Below, one piece after another: positions 37,484 to 46,512 of a DNA stretch of 64,000 bases. Every line of letters starts with the position of its first letter. Position 1 is the stretch's first letter. The notes under the pieces were generated by a model. That model did no database searches, was not told where the DNA came from, and saw nothing but the letters and a program-made list of their open reading frames with translations. The position numbers and the translations under genes were made by a program. This DNA is from JAOSJT01 sp035362335 (GTDB lineage Bacteria; Bacteroidota; Ignavibacteria; SZUA-365): positions 186,001-250,000 of the forward strand of contig DAOSDL010000001.1 of NCBI GenBank assembly GCA_035362335.1, in the 5' to 3' direction.

Positions 37484-37846
37484 CTATTCATTCGGCACGC
37501 TCTCCACGTCCAGCAACTGGTCCAACACCTCGAAGGCATAACGAAGATGCGGGATGACGATGCTGCCGCCTATGACCAAGGCGATATTCATGGCTTCCAT
37601 GATCTCCTCCTTGCTCGCCCCCTCAGTGACGCAGCGGTCGAGATGGTAGAAAATGCAATCGTTACAGCGCAGCACCATGGAACCCACGAGCCCCATCAGC
37701 TCCTTCATCTTCACCGGAATGGCGCCTTCGCGATACGCAGCGGTATCGATGGCGAAGAAGCGGGAGAACTCTTTCATGCCGGACGAGAGTATGCGCTCGT
37801 TCATCTCCTTTCGATAGAGACGCGTTTCCTGCACGGATTTCGCCAT
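37484..37846 (-). CDS. Carboxymuconolactone decarboxylase/AhpD-family protein
   Basis: The 120-residue all-helical protein carries the AhpD-type redox motif CNDCIFYH (Cys61, Cys64, His68), found in alkylhydroperoxidase-like proteins. The C-terminal region EEIMEAMNIALVIGGSIVIP is typical of the family. Such proteins usually act as thiol-dependent peroxidases or decarboxylases; the exact activity cannot be read. It begins six bases after the PepT stop, so the two are co-transcribed. A terminator follows downstream. Confidence 0.88.
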   Translation of the reverse strand: MAKSVQETRLYRKEMNERILSSGMKEFSRFFAIDTAAYREGAIPVKMKELMGLVGSMVLRCNDCIFYHLDRCVTEGASKEEIMEAMNIALVIGGSIVIPHLRYAFEVLDQLLDVESVPNE

Positions 37847-37852
37847 GGCGGG

Positions 37853-39106
37853 TCAGGCCTTCTCTTCGTACAGCGCGGAAATGGCCACGATGGTTTTTAC
37901 TGCGAGATGCATGTCCTGCACGCTGATCCATTCGCGTTTGCTGTGGAAACTGTGCTCGCCGGCAAAAATATTCGGGCAAGGCAGTCCCATATAGGAAAGC
38001 CGGGCGCCATCGGTGCCACCGCGAATACTGCCGATCTCCGGCGTAAGCCCAATGCGGCGCATTGCTTCTTCGGCGACAGAAAGTACATGCGGATGTTCGT
38101 CGAGTACATAGCGCATGTTGCGGTAGGACTCATCCACGTTCACCGTCGCCGTTCCTTTGGGGAATTCAGCCAAGGTTTCATCCACGAGGCGACGGATGAA
38201 GGCCTCCTGCTCGCGCAATTCCTCTGTGGTGAAGGCACGGAGCAGGAATTTCACCTGCGCGTTCTCCACGTCGCCGGTAAGGCCGTGCGGATGCACGTAC
38301 CCCTGCTTGCCGTCGGTGGTCTCGGGCGAGAGCGCATCCTTGGGCAGCTTTTCCACGAAGCGAGTGGCCATTTTCACCGCGTTCAGCAGCTTGTTCTTGG
38401 CAAAGCCCGGGTGAATGCTGATGCCGTGAAAGGTGACTGTCATGCTGTCCGCGCAGAAGGTTTCGTTTTCGATGGAACCTCGCTGCTCGCCGTCCACGGT
38501 GTAGGCGTATTGCGCACCGAATTGCTTGACATCGAAATACTTGGTGCCCTGACCAATCTCCTCGTCCGGTGTGATGCAAATACGGACTGTGCCGTGCTTC
38601 ACTTCGGGATGCAGGAGCAGAAACCGGGCCGCGTCGAAGATTTCGGCAATGCCCGCCTTGTTGTCCGCGCCCAGCAAGGTGCGGCCATCGGAGGTGATGA
38701 TGGTTTCTCCCACTTTATCGCGGAGATGGGGATTGTCTTCTACTGTGATGACAATGGAGTTGTCACCGGGCAACACGATGTCGCGTCCGTTGTAGTTTTC
38801 GTGCAATACCGGTATCACACCCGCGCCGCTGACATCGGGCGAGGTGTCCATATGCGCGATGAAGCCGATGACCGGCACGTTGGCTTTGTCCGTGTTCGCC
38901 GGAATTGTGGCAGTCACGTAGCCATACAGATCCATCATGGCATCGCTCAAACCCATGGCGTGAAGCTCGTTGACCAGTTCGGCACCGAGGATTTTCTGCT
39001 TGTCCGTGCTCGGAAAGCTGGTGGAACTGTCGTCGGATTGCGTGTCGTAGGTGACGTATTTCAGAAAGCGATCAACGCAGGAGTATGCGTAGTCCTCAGG
39101 AATCAT
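37853..39106 (-). CDS. pepT: Peptidase T (tripeptide aminopeptidase)
   Basis: This 417-residue, dizinc M20B tripeptidase is cytoplasmic and of normal PepT length. Family features: N-terminus DRFLKYVTYDTQSDDSSTSF, metal site GFIAHMDTSPDVSG, LLGADNKAGIAEI, TPDEEIGQGTKYFDV, the dimerisation-domain FHGISIHPGFAKNKLLNAV, and C-terminal IRGGTDGARLSYMGLPCPN with AGEHSFHSKREWISV. All catalytic residues look intact. It precedes the AhpD-like gene by six bases and lies 36 bases after the MacB-type permease. Confidence 0.96.
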   Translation of the reverse strand: MIPEDYAYSCVDRFLKYVTYDTQSDDSSTSFPSTDKQKILGAELVNELHAMGLSDAMMDLYGYVTATIPANTDKANVPVIGFIAHMDTSPDVSGAGVIPVLHENYNGRDIVLPGDNSIVITVEDNPHLRDKVGETIITSDGRTLLGADNKAGIAEIFDAARFLLLHPEVKHGTVRICITPDEEIGQGTKYFDVKQFGAQYAYTVDGEQRGSIENETFCADSMTVTFHGISIHPGFAKNKLLNAVKMATRFVEKLPKDALSPETTDGKQGYVHPHGLTGDVENAQVKFLLRAFTTEELREQEAFIRRLVDETLAEFPKGTATVNVDESYRNMRYVLDEHPHVLSVAEEAMRRIGLTPEIGSIRGGTDGARLSYMGLPCPNIFAGEHSFHSKREWISVQDMHLAVKTIVAISALYEEKA

Positions 39107-39142
39107 GGTCTATCTCCGTGTTGCGGTCGGTTGATGAGATGA

Positions 39143-40378
39143 TTATTCATAGCGGAGCGCCTCGATGGGATCGAGGTTGGAGGCCTTCCATGCGGGATAC
39201 ACGCCGAACAGCACACCGATGGCGGTGGTGACCACCAGACCCACGATAGCCCAGCCGATGGGAAACACCGGCGGAATGCCAAGCATGATCGCAAGGATGT
39301 TTCCGCCACCCAAGCCGAGAAGGATGCCGATGGCTCCGCCGAGTTGGCAAATGACGACGGCTTCGATAAGGAATTGCGTGAGAATGGTACGTCTCGTGGC
39401 ACCTATGGCCTTGCGCACGCCGATCTCGCGCGTACGTTCTGACACCGATACCAGCATGATGTTCATGATGCCGATGCCGGCGGCCAGCAAGGCGATGGCG
39501 GAGACGGCCGCGGTGCCGACGCGGATGAGGAAGGTGAGGTTGTTCACTTCACCGATGAGCGATTCATTCGACATGATTTCGAAGTCGTTTTCCTCGCCCG
39601 GGGGCACGCGTCGCACGGTGCGCATCAGGCCGATAATCTCATCCGTCATCGCTTCGTAGGATTCCTGATCCGCCGATCGCGCCTGTATGTTGACCCAGCG
39701 CGCGGTGCCGTATTTGTTGGAAAATGTGCTCAGCGGCAAGACGATGAAATTGTCCGCGCCGCTGCCGAACAGTCCGCCCTTGGCGGCAACCACGCCGGTC
39801 ACGCGCATGGGCGTGCCGTCGATGCGGATGCGCTTGTCCAGCGGATCCTCGTTGGGGAAGAGAAAACGCACGACTTCCTTGCCAATCACCACCACCGGTT
39901 TGCCGAATTCGAGTTCTTGCTCGCTGATCATTCGGCCCGATTCGATTTCGCGTGCGTTTGTGTACACCATCTCCGGCGTTGCGCCGATGATCTGCACATT
40001 GGGATTGGTCTTTTTGTTGCCGTAGGAAATGAGCCCGCCCATGGTCGCGGCCTGAATATTGACATGCTCCGCGAGTCGGCTGTTGCGCCGGATGTACATG
40101 CCGTGCTCTATGGTGATGTCCTTGCGATTCCGATACTTCATGCGTGAATCCGGTCCCGTGTGTATGGGCGGATACTTCTGCACGAGCAAGGTGTTGGAAC
40201 CGAGAATATTGAAACTGGACTCGATGGAATCCTGCAGCACACTGATTCCGGTCATCACACCGATAAACGAAAACACTCCGATGACGACCCCGAGCAGTGT
40301 CAGTGCGGCGCGGAGTTTGTTCGCTTTGAGAGCGCCCAGCGCCATGCCCACGCTTTCCCTGATGTCGATCGTTCGCAT
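39143..40378 (-). CDS. MacB-type ABC transporter permease (FtsX domain)
   Basis: The 411-residue protein has the MacB/FtsX permease layout. One N-terminal helix (KLRAALTLLGVVIGVFSFIG) precedes a large periplasmic domain (about 45-270). Three C-terminal helices follow with MLVSVSERTREIGVRKAIGA and the end VYPAWKASNLDPIEALRYE, all diagnostic. Such proteins work with an ATPase in mechanotransmission or lipoprotein/peptide export; no ATPase is adjacent. ATG 40378 has AGGAGA eight bases upstream. It could share a transcript with pepT. Confidence 0.92.
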   Translation of the reverse strand: MRTIDIRESVGMALGALKANKLRAALTLLGVVIGVFSFIGVMTGISVLQDSIESSFNILGSNTLLVQKYPPIHTGPDSRMKYRNRKDITIEHGMYIRRNSRLAEHVNIQAATMGGLISYGNKKTNPNVQIIGATPEMVYTNAREIESGRMISEQELEFGKPVVVIGKEVVRFLFPNEDPLDKRIRIDGTPMRVTGVVAAKGGLFGSGADNFIVLPLSTFSNKYGTARWVNIQARSADQESYEAMTDEIIGLMRTVRRVPPGEENDFEIMSNESLIGEVNNLTFLIRVGTAAVSAIALLAAGIGIMNIMLVSVSERTREIGVRKAIGATRRTILTQFLIEAVVICQLGGAIGILLGLGGGNILAIMLGIPPVFPIGWAIVGLVVTTAIGVLFGVYPAWKASNLDPIEALRYE

Positions 40379-40482
40379 AGTTCTCCTGCGGAAAAGTCCT
40401 ATCCAACAATATAGCGCAAATGCCCGGGAGGACAAGATTGTGATTTACGGACCACTGTGTCGTGAGTTTCGTAAGGGCCGTT

Positions 40483-41385
40483 TCAAGGCCGGGCAGCGTT
40501 GCCGCGCCTCACCGTCCAGAGCAATCCGGCGATAATCAACACGAACCCCAGCAGTTCGCGCATGCCGAACATTTCATCGAGAATGAGAATGGCGAGAATG
40601 GTGGCGATGACGGGTTGCAACGTGGTGTACGTGGCTACCGTGGTGGGAGACGAGTGACGGATGGCCCAGATGTTGAGCAGGTAATTGACCAGCGTGGGAA
40701 GCAGCAGTATGTAGCCCAAGGCAAGCCATACCGAGGTGTCGAGCGTAGCAAAGGGTGTGCGCAGCAGATCGGGTATGGAGAAAAACAGCACACCCACACC
40801 GCCGAAGAGAAAGGTCCAGGCGGTAACCGTGAGCGGAGGCAGGCGCAGCAGTACCGGTCGCGCGAGCACGAGGAAAAGCGAATAGCTCAGGCAATTAACC
40901 AGTATCAGCACATTGCCCAGAGCCACATCGCCGGAGAAGGAGAAGTTGGTGATATCCAGCAGCACCAGCGCACCGAGTACGGCGAGTGCGATTCCCAGAG
41001 ACTTCGCCCAGGTGGGACGTTCCACGCGCAGGGCAATGGCCACCGCCGCGGTGAATACCGGTATCGATGGCATGAGAATGGCCGAATTGATGGCCGTGGT
41101 GTAACTCAAGCCGATGATGAACAATACCTGATTGATGAACACACCGAAAAATCCCAGCAGTGCCAGACGAGGCATTTCCCTGAGCGGCGGCATGGCGCGA
41201 TGGCGCAGCAGGGAAAGTCCCAGCAGCAACGGCCCGGCAAACAGTACGCGCAGAGAAGCGACTGCCAGCGGCGGCATGGCCGCAAGCGCGATTTTCCCAA
41301 CGACGTTGAATCCGCCGAAGGTCACCTGCACAAAGAGCAGGGCGAGGTGAACATTACGTGTGCTGCTGATGTGCTTCCCGTCCAT
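40483..41385 (-). CDS. EamA/DMT-family transporter
   Basis: The 300-residue protein has ten predicted membrane helices in two EamA repeats, the drug/metabolite-transporter fold used for amino-acid, sugar or metabolite efflux. Repeat one starts VHLALLFVQVTFGGFNVVGK and repeat two starts near VALGNVLILVNCLSYSLFLV. The C-terminal helix is followed by a basic RRGNAARP tail. ATG 41385 gives a short cytoplasmic N-terminus; the frame is open much further upstream but would overlap the hypA promoter region. The substrate is unknown. It is divergent from hypA. Confidence 0.88.
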   Translation of the reverse strand: MDGKHISSTRNVHLALLFVQVTFGGFNVVGKIALAAMPPLAVASLRVLFAGPLLLGLSLLRHRAMPPLREMPRLALLGFFGVFINQVLFIIGLSYTTAINSAILMPSIPVFTAAVAIALRVERPTWAKSLGIALAVLGALVLLDITNFSFSGDVALGNVLILVNCLSYSLFLVLARPVLLRLPPLTVTAWTFLFGGVGVLFFSIPDLLRTPFATLDTSVWLALGYILLLPTLVNYLLNIWAIRHSSPTTVATYTTLQPVIATILAILILDEMFGMRELLGFVLIIAGLLWTVRRGNAARP

Positions 41386-41591
41386 GAACAAATGTACGGA
41401 GATTGCTGCTTCAGACAGCATGCGTGTTGCCCGTCGGCGCGGAATTCGGATGCTGGAAGCTCGCTTTGCGCAGGGGCGCCGTCTGTCGACCGCAGCGTCG
41501 GGAAGCGGGTTCGCTTTTTCCGGCTCTTTGCCTACATTGATGACAGTCGAAGCGCGCCGGTGCTTCGGAAACAATCACACACGGTGGCAGG

Positions 41592-41936
41592 ATGCACGAA
41601 GTTTCCATAGCGGAGAGTATACGGGACATCGCGGAGGACTACGCCTCGCGCGAGCAGCTGCGGTCGTTCCGTGCTATTGATCTCGAAATCGGAGCGCTGT
41701 CGGGCATAGAGGTGGATGCATTGACCTTTGCGATGGAGGTGGTGTTTCGCAACTCCGTGCTCGATGGTGCGGAAGTACGCATCACCCACATCCCCGGAGA
41801 AGCGCGCTGCACGGACTGCGGGCACAGCTTTAGTGTGGAGGACGTGTTCACCCCCTGCCCCCGATGCAACGGCGCGCGCGCCGATATTCTGCGTGGAGAG
41901 GAACTCCGCGTGCTTTCCCTACTCGTCGAAGAATGA
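41592..41936 (+). CDS. hypA: Hydrogenase maturation nickel metallochaperone HypA
   Basis: The 114-residue protein starts with the invariant nickel-binding MHE (His2, Glu3). It has a structural zinc site made of Cys73, Cys76, Cys89 and Cys92 (CTDCGHSF and CPRC). HypA passes nickel to [NiFe]-hydrogenase precursors together with HypB, and in some bacteria to urease. hypB follows after 17 bases. No hydrogenase structural or other hyp genes are present, so the target enzyme is encoded elsewhere. Confidence 0.95.
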   Translation: MHEVSIAESIRDIAEDYASREQLRSFRAIDLEIGALSGIEVDALTFAMEVVFRNSVLDGAEVRITHIPGEARCTDCGHSFSVEDVFTPCPRCNGARADILRGEELRVLSLLVEE

Positions 41937-41953
41937 TTTGAAGGAGCGAAATC

Positions 41954-42865
41954 ATGTGCGATACCTGTGGATGCACACAGCCCGATGATGCGGTGACCAT
42001 CCGTCTGGCCGACGGTTCCCACGCCCACTCCCACGAACATACCCACGATCATGCGCACACGCATGCCGATGGGGTTGCCCACGAACACAGCCACGTGCAC
42101 GATCACGCGCATCCGCATTCGCACGCGCATGGCGACGACCATGCGCACGATCACGAAACCGGGCATGCACACAGTCACGCGCATGGCGACGCGCACGAAC
42201 ATACACACGGCTCGTCACGCACGATAGCGGTGGAGACCGACATTCTTCAGAAGAACAACCTCCGTGCCGAACGCAACCGTGGCTACTTCGAAGCAAAGCG
42301 TATTGTTGCGTTGAATCTCGTGTCCTCGCCCGGTTCGGGAAAAACCAGCCTGCTCGAACGCAGCATTCGTGAGATGAAGGACAGTGTTCCCATCGCCGTG
42401 ATCGAAGGCGATCAACAGACCATGAACGACGCCAACCGCATACAGCAGGCGGGCGCGCCTGTGGTGCAGGTGAACACCGGCAACGGCTGCCATCTCGACG
42501 CCGACATGGTGCATCGCGCGTTGCATGCCTTGAATCCGGTTGAGCGATCCTTGCTCATGATCGAGAACGTGGGCAACCTGGTCTGTCCTTCGCTGTTCGA
42601 CCTCGGCGAGCAGCATCGCGTGGTGGTGATGAGCGTGACGGAAGGCGAGGACAAACCGCTGAAATACCCGAACATGTTTCGTTCGTCACAGTTGTGCATC
42701 ATCAACAAGATCGATTTGCTGCCCTACCTCGATTTCGATGTGGCGAAGGCGCGCGATTACGCCATGCAGGTGAACCACCATCTCGAATTCATCGAGTTGT
42801 CGGTGCGCTCGGGTGAAGGAATGGAGCAGTGGTACGCGTGGTTGCGTGCCCGCGTCGACGCTTGA
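41954..42865 (+). CDS. hypB: Hydrogenase maturation GTPase HypB with extended histidine-rich domain
   Basis: The 303-residue GTPase drives nickel insertion for [NiFe]-hydrogenase. The N-terminal metal motif MCDTCGC is followed by a His-rich region (about residues 23-87) with 27 histidines in H-x-H patterns, capable of storing many nickel or zinc ions. The G domain has the P-loop VSSPGSGKTSLLE, Switch-type EGDQQT, GNGCHLDADMV (metal-binding Cys-His) and the base-recognition motif NKIDLLPY. It is coupled to hypA and closed by a bidirectional terminator. The unusually long histidine tract suggests nickel storage as well as delivery. Confidence 0.96.
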   Translation: MCDTCGCTQPDDAVTIRLADGSHAHSHEHTHDHAHTHADGVAHEHSHVHDHAHPHSHAHGDDHAHDHETGHAHSHAHGDAHEHTHGSSRTIAVETDILQKNNLRAERNRGYFEAKRIVALNLVSSPGSGKTSLLERSIREMKDSVPIAVIEGDQQTMNDANRIQQAGAPVVQVNTGNGCHLDADMVHRALHALNPVERSLLMIENVGNLVCPSLFDLGEQHRVVVMSVTEGEDKPLKYPNMFRSSQLCIINKIDLLPYLDFDVAKARDYAMQVNHHLEFIELSVRSGEGMEQWYAWLRARVDA

Positions 42866-42888
42866 TGTGGCGATAGTTTTTTCGCAAA

Positions 42889-42922
42889 AAAAAGGCCACT
42901 TCCCGAGGGGAGTGGCCTTTTT
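42889..42922. terminator. Bidirectional terminator between hypB and the carbamoyl-phosphate operon
   Basis: AAAAAGGCCACT and AGTGGCCTTTTT form a 12-bp stem with a short loop and T-runs in both directions. It lies between convergent hypB and the last gene of the minus-strand operon. Confidence 0.93.
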
Positions 42923-42936
42923 CACACGAGGATCGA

Positions 42937-44271
42937 TCAGAGTTTCTGCGAGAATTCCGCGAGAATGGTGGTGAGACTGGGCTCGCCGATTTCCTGCAAT
43001 TCGTACTGCACGCGGACAGCCGGCTTCTTGAACTTGGCCACGCGTTTGAGATCGATGGGAGTACCGACGATAACGAGGTCGCAAGGAACCTTGTCGATGG
43101 TGGTGGTGAGATCCTTGATCTGCTTTTCGCCATAGCCCATGGCCGGCAGCAGCGTGCCGATTTCGGGATAGATCTCGAAGGTTTCCTTGATCTTTCCGAC
43201 GGCCCACTGGCGCGGATCGATGAGTTCGGCGGCGCCGTATTTCAACGCGGCCACAGTGCCGGCGCCGAAATCCATCTCGCCGTGGGTGAGCGTCGGGCCG
43301 TCTTCCACGACCAACACGCGCTTGCCCATGATTTGCTCGCCGCGCTCGACGATGAGCGGAGAGGCCGCTTCCACGATGCGCGCTTTCGGATTGACGCTGC
43401 GGATGTTCTGGCGCAGTTCCTGCACTTCACCCGGGTCGGCACTGTCGATTTTGTTGATGATCACCACGTCGGCCATGCGCAGGTTGGCCTCGGAGGGATA
43501 GTAGCTGAGTTCGTTGCCCACGCGCAGCGGATCGGCCACGACGATGTTGAGATCGGGTTTGTAGAACGGCATGTCATTGTTGCCACCGTCCCACAGAATC
43601 ACATCGGCTTCCTTCTCGGCCTGCTCGAGAATGGCGGCGTAGTCCACGCCCGCATAGATAATCGTGCCGTTCACGATATGCGGTTCGTACTCTTCCATTT
43701 CCTCGATGGTGCAGTTGTGCTTTTTCAGGTCGGCGATGGAACCGAAGCGCTGAACTTTCTGCTTGGCGAGATCGCCATAAGGCATCGGGTGGCGGATGGC
43801 AGCAACCTTGAGGCCCATGGCCTGCAGGATGTTGGCCACTTTGCGCGTGGTCTGGCTCTTGCCACTGCCCGTGCGCACGGCGCAGATCGAGATCACCGGC
43901 TTGGAGCTGCTGATCATCGTGTCCTTGGCGCTCAGGATTTTGAAATGCGCACCGGCGGCGGTGACGCGCGAACCGATGCTCATCACATGTTCGTAGGTCA
44001 CATCGCTGTAGGCGAACACGACTTCCTGCACGTTGTGCTTCTTGATCATCGCTTCGAGATCGCTCTCGGCGTGAATGGGAATGCCTTTGGGATACAGCTT
44101 GCCCGCCAGCGAGGCCGGGTATTTACGTCCTGCGATATCCGGAATTTGTGCGGCGGTGAAGGCCACGACATTGTACAGTTCGTTGTCGCGGTACACCATG
44201 TTGAAATTGTGGAAATCACGACCGGCCGCGCCGACGATGATTGTGTTGATGCGAGTGTTGCTGGCTGCCAT
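42937..44271 (-). CDS. Predicted P-loop GTPase of the cyclic 2,3-diphosphoglycerate synthetase family (COG2403)
   Basis: The 444-residue protein has an N-terminal Rossmann-like region (TIIVGAAGRDFHNFNMVYRD), a P-loop VRTGSGKSQTT (about 132-142), and NKID (273-276) in IINKIDSADPGEV. The C-terminal part contains EDGPTLTHGEMDFGAGTVAA. In methanogens this family makes cyclic 2,3-diphosphoglycerate; that product is not expected here and the bacterial members have no firmly known function. It is the last gene of the operon with argF, arcC, a pyrB homologue and rocD, which argues for a role in carbamoyl-phosphate or ornithine metabolism. ATG 44271 has GGAG upstream. Confidence 0.8.
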   Translation of the reverse strand: MAASNTRINTIIVGAAGRDFHNFNMVYRDNELYNVVAFTAAQIPDIAGRKYPASLAGKLYPKGIPIHAESDLEAMIKKHNVQEVVFAYSDVTYEHVMSIGSRVTAAGAHFKILSAKDTMISSSKPVISICAVRTGSGKSQTTRKVANILQAMGLKVAAIRHPMPYGDLAKQKVQRFGSIADLKKHNCTIEEMEEYEPHIVNGTIIYAGVDYAAILEQAEKEADVILWDGGNNDMPFYKPDLNIVVADPLRVGNELSYYPSEANLRMADVVIINKIDSADPGEVQELRQNIRSVNPKARIVEAASPLIVERGEQIMGKRVLVVEDGPTLTHGEMDFGAGTVAALKYGAAELIDPRQWAVGKIKETFEIYPEIGTLLPAMGYGEKQIKDLTTTIDKVPCDLVIVGTPIDLKRVAKFKKPAVRVQYELQEIGEPSLTTILAEFSQKL

Positions 44272-44310
44272 GCAATTCTCCAATAGATCGTGGAAATTGA
44301 GGTCGATGTA

Positions 44311-45507
44311 TTACACAGTTTTTAACACGTTTTCAATGCGCTCGATGGCCCAGTCGATTTCGTCCTTGGTGATGACGAGCGGCGGGGCGAAGCGAATGAT
44401 ATTCACATGCGTTTCCTTGCAGAGAATACCTTCGCGCATCAGCGCTTCGCAATACGGACGCGCCTTGACGTCGAGCACGAGTCCGATCCAGAGACCGCGG
44501 GCGCGCACCTTGACGATATGCGGCGAGTCGATGGCGCGCAGGCGGTCGGCGAAATAGGCGCCGAGTTCGGCCGAGCGTTCGATGAGCTTTTCCTCTTCGA
44601 TGACTTCGAGAGCGCGCACGGCGACAGCGGCGGCGAGGGGGTTGCCGCCGAAGGTGGAGCCGTGCTCGCCGGGCTTGATCACGCCCAGCACGGCCTTGTC
44701 GGCCAGAATGGCCGAGACGGGATAGAAGCCACCGGACAGCGCCTTGCCGATGATGACGATGTCGGGGCGGACGCCTTCGTAGTAATGCGCGAACAACTTT
44801 CCGCTGCGTCCGAGACCCGCCTGAATTTCATCGCAGATGAAGAGGATGTTGTGTTCGCGGCAGAGCTGCTCGATGCCTTTCAGGTAACCATCGGGCGGGA
44901 TGACGATGCCGCCTTCGCCCTGAATGGGCTCGACCATGATGGCGGCCGTGTTCGGCGTGATCTTCGACTTCAAATCCTCGAGATTGCCGTATTCGTGCAT
45001 GGGGAAGGCCTGCGTGCAGTACGGACCGAAGCCCTTGAACGACGAGGGATCGTCGGAGAAGCCCACGATGGTGGTGGTGCGTCCGTGGAAATTGCCCGAG
45101 GCCACGATGATTTCGGCGCTGTTCTCGGGGAGGCCTTTCACGTCGTAGGCCCAGCGGCGCGCGGTTTTGATGGCGGTTTCCACCGCTTCGGCGCCGGAGT
45201 TCATGGGCAGCGACATTTCATAGCCGGTCATGTCGTGCAGCTTCTTGTACAGCAGCGGCAGCTTGTCGTTGCGGAAGGCGCGGCTGGTGAGCGTTACGCG
45301 CTTGGCCTGCTCGACAAAGGCCTCCATGATGCGGGGATGGCAGTGACCCTGGTTCACGGCGGAGTAGGCCGCGAGACAGTCGAGAAAGCGCTTGCCTTCG
45401 ACGTCCGTGACCCAGGCGCCTTTCGCATCCGCCACCACCACATCCAGCGGATGGTAGTTGTGCGCGCCGTATTGTTCCTCGATTGCGATGAATTCCTGAG
45501 TGTTCAT
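44311..45507 (-). CDS. rocD: Ornithine aminotransferase (ornithine--oxo-acid transaminase)
   Basis: This 398-residue class III PLP aminotransferase converts ornithine and 2-oxoglutarate to glutamate semialdehyde and glutamate. Family marks are the N-terminal YGAHNYHPLDVVV, LTSRAFRNDKLP, MNSGAEAVETAIKTARRW, the Asp of LFICDEIQAGLGRSGK, the Schiff-base lysine in IIGKALSGGFYP, and GSTFGGNPLAAAVA. Length is normal. It is 60 bases after the pyrB homologue and 39 before the COG2403 gene. It is the step that removes ornithine generated by reversed carbamoyltransfer. Confidence 0.95.
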   Translation of the reverse strand: MNTQEFIAIEEQYGAHNYHPLDVVVADAKGAWVTDVEGKRFLDCLAAYSAVNQGHCHPRIMEAFVEQAKRVTLTSRAFRNDKLPLLYKKLHDMTGYEMSLPMNSGAEAVETAIKTARRWAYDVKGLPENSAEIIVASGNFHGRTTTIVGFSDDPSSFKGFGPYCTQAFPMHEYGNLEDLKSKITPNTAAIMVEPIQGEGGIVIPPDGYLKGIEQLCREHNILFICDEIQAGLGRSGKLFAHYYEGVRPDIVIIGKALSGGFYPVSAILADKAVLGVIKPGEHGSTFGGNPLAAAVAVRALEVIEEEKLIERSAELGAYFADRLRAIDSPHIVKVRARGLWIGLVLDVKARPYCEALMREGILCKETHVNIIRFAPPLVITKDEIDWAIERIENVLKTV

Positions 45508-45567
45508 GTTCTATTCCGTTTCATTTGAGAAAAATGTCTTTGCGAAAGCGGTGAGGCGCCGCGGCGC

Positions 45568-46485
45568 TCACTCGTTGTCGAGAAGCATGGTGAGCAAAGC
45601 CATGCGCACGGTGAGTCCGTTGCGCGTCTGCCGGAAATACGCCGCGCGGGGATCGTCGTCCACCGCGTGATCAATTTCCACCGAGCGTGGCAACGGGTGC
45701 ATGATGATGGCGTTGGACTTCATGCTGCGCAGCACCGAGCTGTCGATATTGTAGGGCGAGAGGTCGATGTCCCGCTTCTGCAGGCGCGCGCGGTCGATGC
45801 GCGTCTGATACACCACATCCACATGCGGCAAAATGCCGGCGGAGTTGGAGGTGAGCTCGTACGACACTTCGTGCTTGTCGAGATAATCGAGAATATCGCG
45901 TCCGATTTGCATTTCATCGGGTGCGATGAAATACAGCTTGATGCGTTCGAATTTTCCCAGCAGATAGGCGAGCGAGCGCGCGGTGCGTCCGTGGTCCAAG
46001 GCGCCGATAAGCGCCACGGAGAGGCCGTCGAGCGTTTTGCACTCGTCGTAAATCGTGTAGAGATCGAGCAGCGCCTGCGTGGGATGCTGTCCACCGGTGC
46101 CGTCGCCCGCGTTGATCACCGGTACGTCCGATACCGACGCCGCGCGCCACGCGCCGCCTTCCTCGTGGTGGCGGAGCACAATCACATCGCAGTAATTGCC
46201 GATGATGCGGATGGTATCCTCGATTTTTTCGCCTTCGATTTCCGAAGAAAATTCCTGCGCATGCTCGGTCGACAGCACGCGACCGCCGAGGCGGTACATG
46301 GCTGATTCGAAAGAGAAGCGCGTACGCGTGGAGGGCTTGTAGAACAGCGTGCCCATGATGAAGCGCTCGTAATCGCGCGTGCCGCCACGTGCCAGGACGC
46401 GCTCCATCTGGCGGGTGCGTTCGAAGAGATCCATCAGCAACGGCACAGTGAATTGCTGTGATTCGACGAGATGGCGGAGTTTCAT
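45568..46485 (-). CDS. Aspartate carbamoyltransferase homologue with altered active-site residues
   Basis: The 305-residue protein has the ATCase fold and length. With ATG 46485 (AAAGGA at six-base spacing; an ATG at 46491 is also in frame) residue numbering matches E. coli PyrB over much of its length. Carbamoyl-phosphate ligands are kept: Ser52-Thr53-Arg54-Thr55, Arg105, His134, Gln137, and a HPLPR loop near 263-267. Arg167 and Arg229, which hold the aspartate carboxylates, are also kept. However Lys84 of the 80s loop is Glu (SSEIEGEK) and Gln231 of the 240s region is Asp (YQTRID). Both normally contact substrate. It may be a true ATCase variant, a carbamoyltransferase for another acceptor, or impaired. 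It sits between arcC and rocD, with no pyr genes nearby. Confidence 0.8.
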   Translation of the reverse strand: MKLRHLVESQQFTVPLLMDLFERTRQMERVLARGGTRDYERFIMGTLFYKPSTRTRFSFESAMYRLGGRVLSTEHAQEFSSEIEGEKIEDTIRIIGNYCDVIVLRHHEEGGAWRAASVSDVPVINAGDGTGGQHPTQALLDLYTIYDECKTLDGLSVALIGALDHGRTARSLAYLLGKFERIKLYFIAPDEMQIGRDILDYLDKHEVSYELTSNSAGILPHVDVVYQTRIDRARLQKRDIDLSPYNIDSSVLRSMKSNAIIMHPLPRSVEIDHAVDDDPRAAYFRQTRNGLTVRMALLTMLLDNE

Positions 46486-46512
46486 ATTCATTCCTTTCTG
46501 TCGTCGTGAATA

